From Gammaproteobacteria bacterium (GTDB taxonomy: Bacteria; Pseudomonadota; Gammaproteobacteria; Chromatiales; Chromatiaceae), in the NCBI GenBank assembly GCA_024227135.1, contig JAAELC010000293.1, positions 1-60,858 on the forward strand: DNA of 60,858 bases, in the 5' to 3' direction. This document shows, in pieces, positions 17,744 through 24,969 of the stretch (positions are counted from its first letter, which is position 1; each line of letters begins with the position of its first letter). The translations under genes and the position numbers were made by a program. The notes beneath the pieces were generated by a model. It was not told the DNA's origin. It was given only the letters and a program-made list of their open reading frames with translations, and did not search any database.

Positions 17744-19933
17744 TCAAGCACTTCTTTCGTCGTTGGGGTCAAGGTGGAATACCCCCCTTTCGGCCCACAC
17801 CTGTTTGACCGCATCCACCGCATCTCCGTTAACGGTGCTCAGCCCGTTTCGCTTACTCCAGCCTTCGATTTCACTGACTAACATTCCCCGGACCATATCC
17901 GGTGCTTTTGCAATGCGTTCCCGGGCTGCATCTTCCCAGGGCATGGATTCGTCATGGGTATCTGATCCGGATTTGAACGTACTCATAATCTGTTGAACGA
18001 ATTCCGAATCGATGCGCCTCAACTGGTTTTTGGCAGCGATTGTTTCCGTAGCCTTGCGGGTCATGTTGCGGCAGAACCCCACTGGGACGTGACTCAGCAG
18101 ATTACTGGCCTCTGGAGTCCAGTCAGGAGCTGAAAATGCAAAATGCGCCTTGTCAGTATTTTCGGCATGTACTGCTTTGCCCCCCATCCTTGAGCCCAGC
18201 ATATCGTTCATGCCGTCGCGCGCTTTGGCTAACCCCGCTTCGGCGGCGGCCAGGTTTATCTCCGCCAGCCCCTGAGTTTGTGCGTACGCTTCAATACGCC
18301 CACGTGAACTTTCCCGCATGAATCCTTCCGGCACCCGCATCAGTCTCGCCAGGGCAGCGGAATGCCAATGAAGGTTCGACGTTTCAGGTTCCAACTCCGG
18401 AGAAGTTGTCTGTGCCGTTTCCTGATCATCGGAATGCTCCTCGCGGCTGGCTTCTGGTGCCTTACCTTCAACCCCCAGTTCTTTGATCACAAAATCTGCT
18501 TCGACTTGAATGGCACCGGCAACTCTCGCCCGTTTTTCCGCCCGCATACTCAGATTTCCACGCAGGCTCAGGTCATCGATGTTGAGTAACAGTGATTTGG
18601 CTTCCTGGCTCCAGCGAATCGGTTCACTCGGCGCGTTTCCGGGTTTCAGCTCACCACGATCCTGCGCCTCTACGATCTCCTGCATGGCTTTTTCGGCATG
18701 GGCTGGCATCAGTTGTGCGGTGGCTTCCTCGACGATGCTTTCGGTAATCACGGTATGGCCCTGTTCCTGGGCGTAACGGAGAATGGCCATTTTTGCCATC
18801 GGGCGGACAAAACCAGGGACCCTTTCCATCCGTTTTTCAGCTTCATGGGTCCAGGATGTGGTGACGCTGGCGAGTCGATCCGTCCGGGGCTGGTATTCAC
18901 GCTGACTCAGCAGCACGGCGCAGCCGGTATCGTTGAGGAGACGTTCTGAATTGCTGCCGATGTCCAGACCGGCATCGGCGTGAATTCCTGTTGTGCCCAT
19001 GATCAAAAGTGAGGGATCGATGGTTTTCAGATGTCGGGCGATGATGTCGTGAGGCTTGCCATCCAGGAGCAGGGTTTCCACTTCCACGCCGTGGTCCCGG
19101 GCGATTGCTTCAGCTACGGAAAGATGGCCGCGGTAAATCTTCGCCAGACCCGAGTCGATGATCTCTTCATGGAGTTTTTCCTGCTCGCTGAATTTGAACA
19201 CCCGTCCGGCCTCCTCCGACAGGACATCGGCGATGCGGTTGAATGCGACATAATGGTAGTACGGGTCAAAAGCGGCGATTACCTGCACTTTAACCTGCCA
19301 GATTCTGGCCAGGGACAAAGCAGTCATCAGTCCCCCGTAGGACTTGGTCGAGCCGTCAACTGCCACCACAATGGGACCGGAGTTGATGTTTCGCTTCGGC
19401 TCTTTGATGACCAGCGTGTCGATGTTCGTGCGCCTGGTCACTCTCTGGCATACGCTGCCCAACCGACCGGACTGGACGGCTCCCAGACCCTGACCACCCA
19501 GCACCAGCAGGTCATAGCTGCCATTGTTCGCTTCCTTGACCAGTTCTCTGTAGTTTTTTCCTTCCAGCGAACGGCGAGCCACCTGGATATCATCGTTTTC
19601 AGCTACGTTGGCGACTTGGTCCAGATAGGAATCGGTAATGATGGATAGCCCCCGGGTAATCAGGTCGTCATGTACATCCCGTTGTCGCTCCAGTTCCTCT
19701 TCTTCTCTGAATTGCTCGGGCAGCCCACCTTCCATCTGGCGAAAACGCAGATCATGAAGCTTGGCGGCATATACATGAGTGGCGGTGAGTCTGGCACCTT
19801 GCCGGGATGCCAGTGCTACAGCTTCCAGTGCGCCGCGATTGGAATGATCCGATGAGTCTACCGCCAGCAGGATCGAGCGGTAGGAGGGCAGGAGATCGAC
19901 AGGTTGCGATTCTTTTTGAGCTTGACGGTTCAT
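17744..19933 (-). CDS. Double universal-stress-protein domain fused to five PCP_red-like repeats
   Basis: About 729 residues. Two universal-stress (USP) domains: the first begins YRSILLAVDSSDHSN, the second IVVAVDGSTKS and ends with the nucleotide-binding pattern GTTGIHADAGLDIGSNSERL. Five BchB C-terminal-like repeats follow, each starting with W and carrying VP/AP and a trailing helix (SWTHEAEKRMERVPGFVRP, RWSQEAKSLLLN, HWHSAALARLMRVP, DWTPEASNLLSHVP, PWEDAARERIAKAP). In chlorophyll synthesis this domain belongs to the protochlorophyllide-binding subunit, but there is no other sign of phototrophy here. It may bind a tetrapyrrole or act as an interaction module. Start: ATG 19933, directly before the first USP strand; a GTG at 20101 would add an unstructured 56 residues. 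It shares the domain type only with the radical SAM gene 106 bases downstream. Confidence 0.85.
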   Translation of the reverse strand: MNRQAQKESQPVDLLPSYRSILLAVDSSDHSNRGALEAVALASRQGARLTATHVYAAKLHDLRFRQMEGGLPEQFREEEELERQRDVHDDLITRGLSIITDSYLDQVANVAENDDIQVARRSLEGKNYRELVKEANNGSYDLLVLGGQGLGAVQSGRLGSVCQRVTRRTNIDTLVIKEPKRNINSGPIVVAVDGSTKSYGGLMTALSLARIWQVKVQVIAAFDPYYHYVAFNRIADVLSEEAGRVFKFSEQEKLHEEIIDSGLAKIYRGHLSVAEAIARDHGVEVETLLLDGKPHDIIARHLKTIDPSLLIMGTTGIHADAGLDIGSNSERLLNDTGCAVLLSQREYQPRTDRLASVTTSWTHEAEKRMERVPGFVRPMAKMAILRYAQEQGHTVITESIVEEATAQLMPAHAEKAMQEIVEAQDRGELKPGNAPSEPIRWSQEAKSLLLNIDDLSLRGNLSMRAEKRARVAGAIQVEADFVIKELGVEGKAPEASREEHSDDQETAQTTSPELEPETSNLHWHSAALARLMRVPEGFMRESSRGRIEAYAQTQGLAEINLAAAEAGLAKARDGMNDMLGSRMGGKAVHAENTDKAHFAFSAPDWTPEASNLLSHVPVGFCRNMTRKATETIAAKNQLRRIDSEFVQQIMSTFKSGSDTHDESMPWEDAARERIAKAPDMVRGMLVSEIEGWSKRNGLSTVNGDAVDAVKQVWAERGVFHLDPNDERSA

Positions 19934-20113
19934 ACCCGGAAAATCCCATTGTTCATCGGATTGATAAGGTCGTGGCAGACTGGATGCCAGGACACTGTCC
20001 TGAATAACACCTGAGGCTGTCCGGTGGCGTCGCGGGGACTGAAGCGACGACTCGGGAAAGTCCCCGAGCCGATCGGATAAACTGCCGGTGCGCACTGGCA
20101 CCGGCAGTTCGGT

Positions 20114-20230
20114 TCAGGTGATTAACCAGTAACCGACGATGTACCCGATTACCAGCAGATTGATTACACCACCGGCAATGGCCATGTAGTCCATCAGGGA
20201 TAAGTGAGTCTCTTGCCTGTTCCTGGTCAT
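20114..20230 (-). CDS. 38-residue single-helix membrane peptide
   Basis: A short frame starting at ATG 20230 and ending TGA at 20114-20116. It encodes a polar N-terminus (MTRNRQETHLSLMDY) and one hydrophobic helix (MAIAGGVINLLVIGYIVGYW). It sits in the 120-base gap between the cupredoxin-like gene and the universal-stress gene, all on the minus strand, 19 bases after the cupredoxin stop. An AAAGGCAG precedes the start at a workable distance. Tiny single-helix subunits are common in terminal oxidases of the bd and cbb3 types, so it may be an accessory subunit of the complex encoded here. That role is inferred. Confidence 0.6.
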   Translation of the reverse strand: MTRNRQETHLSLMDYMAIAGGVINLLVIGYIVGYWLIT

Positions 20231-20249
20231 TTCAGTCTGCCTTTAGGAT

Positions 20250-20993
20250 CTACTTGAAACTAAAGTCGACTGTCTGGGTGCCGCCGGCAGTCACTTCCAC
20301 TTTTGCTTTCTGGTTCTTCAGCATGCCGTGCCAGGCCTTGATGGTGTATTTTCCAGGGGGTACATTGTCGATGGTGTAAGTGCCGTCTTCAGCCACTTTG
20401 GCGAAGTAGGGGTTTTTAGCTACGAAGACGAAACCGTGCATAAAATCGTGAGCATCACACTCGACTTTGATGGCGGGTCCTTTACGCAGCTTGACTTTTT
20501 TGGTTACCGTGCTGGGTTTCGGCTGGCTTACATTGAAAAGGGTTTTCTTGGGGCCTTTGGCATCGCCGCGTATTAGCTCGTAGGTGTGGATATTGTGCAG
20601 TATCGGATCGGCATTCACAGCTTCGATACTGGTCGCGTTTTTCATCACCTGTAAGAACGGGGTGAATTCGCACCCGGTCTGATTGATTTTCCCCTTATCG
20701 GTGTCTTCTGAAAAAGCTTTTCCCTTTTTGACCTTGTGGAGGTAAACCACGGCATCCATCAGATGACCGTTGACTACCCGAACGTAATCAATACTGCGCT
20801 TCCCTTGACCGCAGACGTCATTGTCCTTGGATATGGTATAGGACTTCGGGGCTTTGTCCTTTCCTGTGTATGCAACGGTGCCTGTGATAGTGCCACCGTC
20901 GGATACAGCCATTTCTTTATAGGCGGCGGACTGTCCGGTCACGGGGAGCGAACAGAATCCTGCAATCGCCAGGGATAGAAACAGTTTTTTCAT
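20250..20993 (-). CDS. Periplasmic cupredoxin-like protein with C-terminal carboxypeptidase-regulatory-like domain
   Basis: A 247-residue exported protein (signal peptide about 1-22). An N-terminal beta-rich domain contains NADPILHNIHTY and later VECDAHDFMHGFVFV. The His...Cys-x2-His-x2-Met arrangement resembles a type 1 copper site of plastocyanin-like proteins. The C-terminal 60 residues (DGTYTIDNVPPGKYTIKAWH) look like a carboxypeptidase-regulatory beta-sandwich. Similar proteins are often labelled methylamine-utilisation-like, with no proven role. AGGAGA stands before the ATG. It probably carries electrons to or from the membrane complex encoded on the plus arm. The SCO copper-insertion protein at 30176 would fit maturation of such a site. 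Confidence 0.8.
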   Translation of the reverse strand: MKKLFLSLAIAGFCSLPVTGQSAAYKEMAVSDGGTITGTVAYTGKDKAPKSYTISKDNDVCGQGKRSIDYVRVVNGHLMDAVVYLHKVKKGKAFSEDTDKGKINQTGCEFTPFLQVMKNATSIEAVNADPILHNIHTYELIRGDAKGPKKTLFNVSQPKPSTVTKKVKLRKGPAIKVECDAHDFMHGFVFVAKNPYFAKVAEDGTYTIDNVPPGKYTIKAWHGMLKNQKAKVEVTAGGTQTVDFSFK

Positions 20994-20999
20994 AGAGTA

Positions 21000-21325
21000 T
21001 TCTCCTGTCTTTGAATTTCAGAGTACTGAACTCGGTGTCAGGACCGTGGAAAAAACAGAATATCCAGTCTCCCTCGTCTATTGGCCCGGGTTCAGCGTTT
21101 TTCCACGCCTCGAACCCGAACCAGAATACAACGCGGTTTCTGGATATTTATCAATTTCCGCGACCCTTAGGGCTCGCTTCAAAATAACTTCACATATCTG
21201 ATCGCCGATCCATCCCGTCTGCCTGCGTTGTTCGTCGCTTGAATAGTTCACTATTCGCGTTCCTCACGCCTTGGCAGCCGGGCGCCTCGACGCTCAGATA
21301 TGTGAACTTACTTTTGCGCGAGCCC
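21000..21325. other. Intergenic region between the HEAT-repeat gene and the cupredoxin gene
   Basis: Both flanking genes are on the minus strand. The left part holds the cupredoxin gene leader and a small inverted repeat (CCGTGGAAAAA at 21044-21054 and TTTTTCCACG at 21098-21107). The right part is a palindromic MITE-like element (separate entry). No coding sequence is seen. Confidence 0.6.
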
Positions 21326-21329
21326 TTAA
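21166..21329. repeat. Palindromic MITE-like element overlapping the HEAT gene stop
   Basis: Imperfect inverted arms of about 38 bases. The left arm (21166-21203) runs CTTAGGGCTCGC...TTCACATATCTGA. The right arm (21291-21329) is its near complement (TCAGATATGTGAA...GCGAGCCCTTAAG). The 87-base centre is GC-rich and also partly self-complementary. The right arm contains the TAA stop of the HEAT-repeat gene (21326-21328), so the element inserted at, or supplied, the end of that gene. No transposase is encoded. Confidence 0.75.
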
Positions 21330-23773
21330 GCCACTCGATCCTTTTTTTCCTGACCCGCATCAAGAAGCTCTTCCAGCATCTCGATGACTACACTGCGCTT
21401 CACGCTGTCTTCCGCCGACTTCAGGCACTGCAGCAGCTTATCGGTGGCGACGGCGGTATCGAATCCACGCAGTGTTTTTCCAATCAGACGTGCCTCTTCG
21501 CCGGTCCAACTGAAAACGCTGTCGATGATTGTCTCGATGATCTGGGCGGTGTAACGCTTTTCCTCCAGGGGTTCCAGTATTATCGCCAGTGCTTTTGAGG
21601 CTGCAACCCTGACTCCTGCTTCCTCGTCGTTCAGCAATTCGGCAATACTGCGGGAAACTGACAGGGGAGGCACCTTTCTTGTCACCATGTGATCGGGTGC
21701 GATCTGGTCGGTTCCCTGACGGTAGAGGAGTGAGAGGGCTTTGATTGCTTGAATGCGTACATTGGGCTTGGGGTCTTTAAGCACTTCAAGCAGGGGAACC
21801 ACTGCTGCTCTGTTCCCGAGCCGTCCCAGGGCAAGGGCGCAACGAAGACGCTGATCCTGGTTATCCATAGTCATCTGAGTGATCAACAAGCCGACCGCGT
21901 CCATCAGAGCAGGCAAGCCTGGATTACGCTCTGCAATCCGGCCGATGGATACCGCGGCCTCCCCGCGCAGATCGGCGTTTGCATCCTGGAGCATACGTAT
22001 CAGAATCTTGATCCCTTCATCGCCGTCACACTCCCCGAGTACCCTGATGCCCAGCCGGCGGGTATCCAGTGCCGGATCGATCTTTCGCTCCGAACGGATA
22101 CGTGACATGGTTTCCTTGTTCGCATCTGCGACAGCCAGATATTCCAAGGTTTCTTCGTCTTGCTCCGGGGGGGGCGTGTCCAGACCGAGAGTCGCCTCCA
22201 CATTGTCCATGGCAATGGCATCGAGCGTCGACACCGCGCTTTTGATTTCACCCTCCTCAACAATTCTTGCGGGGGTGTCCGGCAATGCCACCGAGTTCGG
22301 CTCCTGTGCCTGCCCGTCAGCTTTCTCGCCGACATCTTCCAGTGTTTCCGTGGTTGATTCCGCTGGTAGAGCAGCGGTTTCAGGGGCCTCACTCAACGAG
22401 TCCGCTGTGGACTGGCTTTCGGATTGGCCGGTGTTGGACTCAGCTGTTGTCCCCTGCCGGGATTGCTGTCCCGGTTGAATTCGGCCTTCTATGGCCCCTA
22501 GAATGATCTCCATGGGGGAGTGGCAGTCTCGGGGGGCATCGGTGGATGCATTCGTTTTATCGAGTTCCACGAGTGCTGTAAGCGCAGCCAGTCGCACTGC
22601 CTGCACGTCCGAACCGGTAACACGGGTCATACATTCGGATACCGCTTCGTCAAAAATACCGAGCCGTCCTACCATGCGCGCGGCTTCCCGGCGCACCATG
22701 GGGTGTCCCTGGTCATCATCGAGTACTCTCAACAACTCACTGACAGCGCGGTCATCGCCGTTTTTTCCGAGTAGCGTGCAGGCAGCGGAGGCTGTCTCTG
22801 CATAGGGATTGACCAGATCGGCAGCGACCCTGGAATACGCCTCATCAGGAAGGGCGTTGGCTTCCACAGTGCGTGAGAGCGCATTGAAAAGGGTTGCGCG
22901 TACCTCGGGACTGGAGTCGCCCACCATCGCCAGCAGTTTCTCCCGCACCAGTTCATCGCCGGTATTCTGGTCAGACAGCTGAATAATGGCTTTGATGGCG
23001 GATGACCGCACGTTTTCCGATGAATCCCGCAGCATAAGCATCAGGGCAGGCAGATAGCGCGTGGCGTTTTGTTCAGCAAGGGCGGCAGCCACCTCAGCTC
23101 TTACCACAGCAACCTTGTCCTTGAGTGCCCGGCCCAGAGCCTGAGTTATTTTTTCATTTCGGGATGCCTGGCCCAGGGCCTTGGCCGAACGCCAGCGTTG
23201 CTGGTGCCGGGAATCGGAATCCTGTAGTCGTGCGATCAACACATCGGTTCCTTTTCCTGGAGTACCGGCCAGTGCACGCAGAATTTCGCTCTCGATATCC
23301 TGTTGGCTCTCATCGTTGAGGATGCCTGTCAGTATTTCAATGGCCTGGTCGTCACCGAACCGTCCCAGTGCTTTCACCGCTTCCCGCTGTACATCCCACC
23401 AGGTGTCCCAGTCCTCATCCCACTCCATACCCTCCGGGCGCTTTTCAGCCACCACCCTGAGTGCTTGTGCGGCTTCCTCACCCCCCAGATTCCCCAGGGC
23501 TTTGGTGACTGCAGTACAGATTTCTCCATTGGGGTCGTTGGTCAGGGACTCGATGAGGGGGGGAACGGCTCGGGGGGAGCCGATACGCCCCAATGCTTCT
23601 GCCGCGTCCACGCAGACGTCGATATCCTCATCCTGCAGTTTTGCCGTGAGGGTATCGACAGCGGTTGGATCTCCCAGGACCCCCAGCGTGCGGGCCGCGT
23701 AGCAGCGGTCTGCTTCGTCACCGGTGCTCATCAGTTGGCATAGGGTATCTACTGTTTGGGCACGAGGGGACAT
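21326..23773 (-). CDS. HEAT-repeat protein with acidic linker
   Basis: An 815-residue protein without a signal peptide, made of HEAT/PBS-lyase-type repeats of about 31 residues (AARTLGVLGDPTAVDTL, AAEALGRIGSPRAVPPLIES, AVKALGRFGDDQAI, ALGRLGNRAAVVPLLEVL). A low-complexity acidic/Ser-Gln linker (about 425-545) separates a larger N-terminal array from a C-terminal one. Such repeats occur in scaffold proteins and in phycobilin lyases, which attach tetrapyrroles to protein. A chaperone or haem-attachment role would fit the neighbouring genes but is unproven. GGAG precedes ATG 23773. A sigma54-type promoter match at 23812-23827 gives a leader of about 28 bases. It is the first gene of the minus arm of the island. 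Confidence 0.85.
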   Translation of the reverse strand: MSPRAQTVDTLCQLMSTGDEADRCYAARTLGVLGDPTAVDTLTAKLQDEDIDVCVDAAEALGRIGSPRAVPPLIESLTNDPNGEICTAVTKALGNLGGEEAAQALRVVAEKRPEGMEWDEDWDTWWDVQREAVKALGRFGDDQAIEILTGILNDESQQDIESEILRALAGTPGKGTDVLIARLQDSDSRHQQRWRSAKALGQASRNEKITQALGRALKDKVAVVRAEVAAALAEQNATRYLPALMLMLRDSSENVRSSAIKAIIQLSDQNTGDELVREKLLAMVGDSSPEVRATLFNALSRTVEANALPDEAYSRVAADLVNPYAETASAACTLLGKNGDDRAVSELLRVLDDDQGHPMVRREAARMVGRLGIFDEAVSECMTRVTGSDVQAVRLAALTALVELDKTNASTDAPRDCHSPMEIILGAIEGRIQPGQQSRQGTTAESNTGQSESQSTADSLSEAPETAALPAESTTETLEDVGEKADGQAQEPNSVALPDTPARIVEEGEIKSAVSTLDAIAMDNVEATLGLDTPPPEQDEETLEYLAVADANKETMSRIRSERKIDPALDTRRLGIRVLGECDGDEGIKILIRMLQDANADLRGEAAVSIGRIAERNPGLPALMDAVGLLITQMTMDNQDQRLRCALALGRLGNRAAVVPLLEVLKDPKPNVRIQAIKALSLLYRQGTDQIAPDHMVTRKVPPLSVSRSIAELLNDEEAGVRVAASKALAIILEPLEEKRYTAQIIETIIDSVFSWTGEEARLIGKTLRGFDTAVATDKLLQCLKSAEDSVKRSVVIEMLEELLDAGQEKKDRVA

Positions 23774-23811
23774 GATGCTCCAGAGTTGTTAAGTGAAAGT
23801 GCTAATCTGAA

Positions 23812-23827
23812 AGCATTAATCGTACCA
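23812..23827 (-). promoter_or_regulatory. Candidate sigma54 promoter for the HEAT-repeat gene
   Basis: Read on the minus strand the site is TGGTACGATTAATGCT. Against the consensus TGGCACG-N4-TTGCW it keeps the invariant GG and GC with exact spacing and differs at two positions. The start would be near 23801, 28 bases before the HEAT gene ATG at 23773. An NtrC-type activator is encoded in the same island. Confidence 0.65.
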
Positions 23828-24536
23828 GATCAGGGACGAGGGGGAGCTTATTGTTGCAACGTTTTCCCGAGTACCGGGAGATACGGGTGGAACGATTTGT
23901 TCAATGATCGTTGTATCTGTGTCCATTGCTGGTATGAGATGTTCACCACAACGAAGCTGGGGTATCTGAACCATGGGATTAATCAGTGGCAGAATCCTGG
24001 GGTGAACCATGGTGAGCTTCTTGCCAGTGTTCCGATGCGGATTTCAAGAACAGGCCTTTGAAAAAAAGGTGTGGAGCGGCTGGACTCTGCTGGTGTGTGG
24101 TTTCTGTTGTCGACGCCATCCTGGCAGATAACTGGTCCGGGTTTTCAGTCAGGTGATGGAGAGTGATCGGGGTGTTGAACACGGACCGGTAAGCGATGAA
24201 CCGGTTCACCAGGGTTATTGAATGGCTGGAATCCCATCTCGGACAGTGTTCCTTCGATGGCGTTTCGGTATTGGCGACCATACAGGCTCAAGAAGGGCGG
24301 AAGTCTTGATTTGGTGAAGGCCGTTTGAATGAAACATAACATTGGAGGACTGCCGTATTGAATGTTTTGTTCATAATTCTCCGGCGGATACTGTGGGATT
24401 GTGCCGCTTGAATCTCTCTGCTTCACACGAAACAGGAATGGCCTCGATACGAATCATCAGCATGTTCAACTAATTACTTTTTTCTGACGCGGGTCACCGC
24501 TCCAGTGACACCGGATTATCAACGTTTTTCAACCAC

Positions 24537-24552
24537 TGGCCCGGTATTTGCT
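24537..24552 (+). promoter_or_regulatory. Candidate sigma54 promoter for the bd-like operon
   Basis: TGGCCCGGTATTTGCT matches the -24/-12 consensus TGGCACG-N4-TTGCW at all but one fixed position, with GG and GC correctly spaced. Transcription would start near 24563, leaving a 66-base leader before the first gene at 24629. Confidence 0.75.
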
Positions 24553-24628
24553 TCGCTGGTTTGATTCCAACATTGGCTTACAGCTGGGCAAGCGACCGTT
24601 GAAAGCAGGTTGCAGCCGGGGAGAGAGG

Positions 24629-24784
24629 ATGAGTGACAAGCCCGATAACAATCAGATCGACCGGTCTGATTTGAAGAAGGTCACCTGGGGTCCAAAGCTG
24701 TTTCTCGGGGCGCTGGTAGCCATCCTGATTTTTTTCTACTGGCTGCTGATCTATTCTGGCGGCGTTACGGTTCATCACGGTTGA
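24629..24784 (+). CDS. 51-residue single-helix membrane peptide, first gene of the bd-like operon
   Basis: Begins at ATG 24629 after GGGGAGAGAGG. A polar, charged N-terminus (MSDKPDNNQIDRSDLKK) is followed by one transmembrane helix (LFLGALVAILIFFYWLLIY) and a short tail ending VTVHHG, whose adjacent histidines could bind metal or haem at the membrane surface. No family recognised. Its place ahead of a CydA-like gene, together with a second small peptide, suggests both are small subunits of the complex. Confidence 0.75.
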   Translation: MSDKPDNNQIDRSDLKKVTWGPKLFLGALVAILIFFYWLLIYSGGVTVHHG

Positions 24785-24794
24785 GGCATCTCCC

Positions 24795-24947
24795 ATGAGT
24801 GAAGAAAAAAAGATGGGGCCAGGGGCTACACTGGTGGCCACTGTTATCGCTTTTCTGGTGGTGACGGCGGTTTTTTACGGCCTGGATCATTTCATCATGA
24901 GTATCCAGGGGCTTCCGCTCAATATGGATCTGACTCCTGCCAGTTGA
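24795..24947 (+). CDS. 50-residue single-helix membrane peptide, second gene of the bd-like operon
   Basis: ATG 24795 to TGA 24945-24947, 10 bases after the previous stop. A charged N-terminus (MSEEKKMGPG) leads into one helix (TLVATVIAFLVVTAVFYGL), then DHFIMSIQGLPLNMD. The CydA-like gene starts 22 bases later. No family recognised; likely an accessory subunit. An ATG-proximal ribosome-binding site is weak (GAGGCATCTCCC), so coupling to the upstream gene is plausible. Confidence 0.65.
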   Translation: MSEEKKMGPGATLVATVIAFLVVTAVFYGLDHFIMSIQGLPLNMDLTPAS

Positions 24948-24969
24948 GTTTCACGGAGAGGCCAGCAAG

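Larger units (their letters stand above)
23774..24628. other. Divergent control region of the redox island
   Basis: An 855-base non-coding region between the HEAT gene (minus) and the small membrane peptide gene (plus). It carries one sigma54-type promoter match at each end (separate entries), facing outward. The ~700 bases between them leave room for upstream activator sites of an NtrC-type regulator, but I could not settle on a repeated operator by eye. No coding sequence or RNA gene is recognised. Confidence 0.7.
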
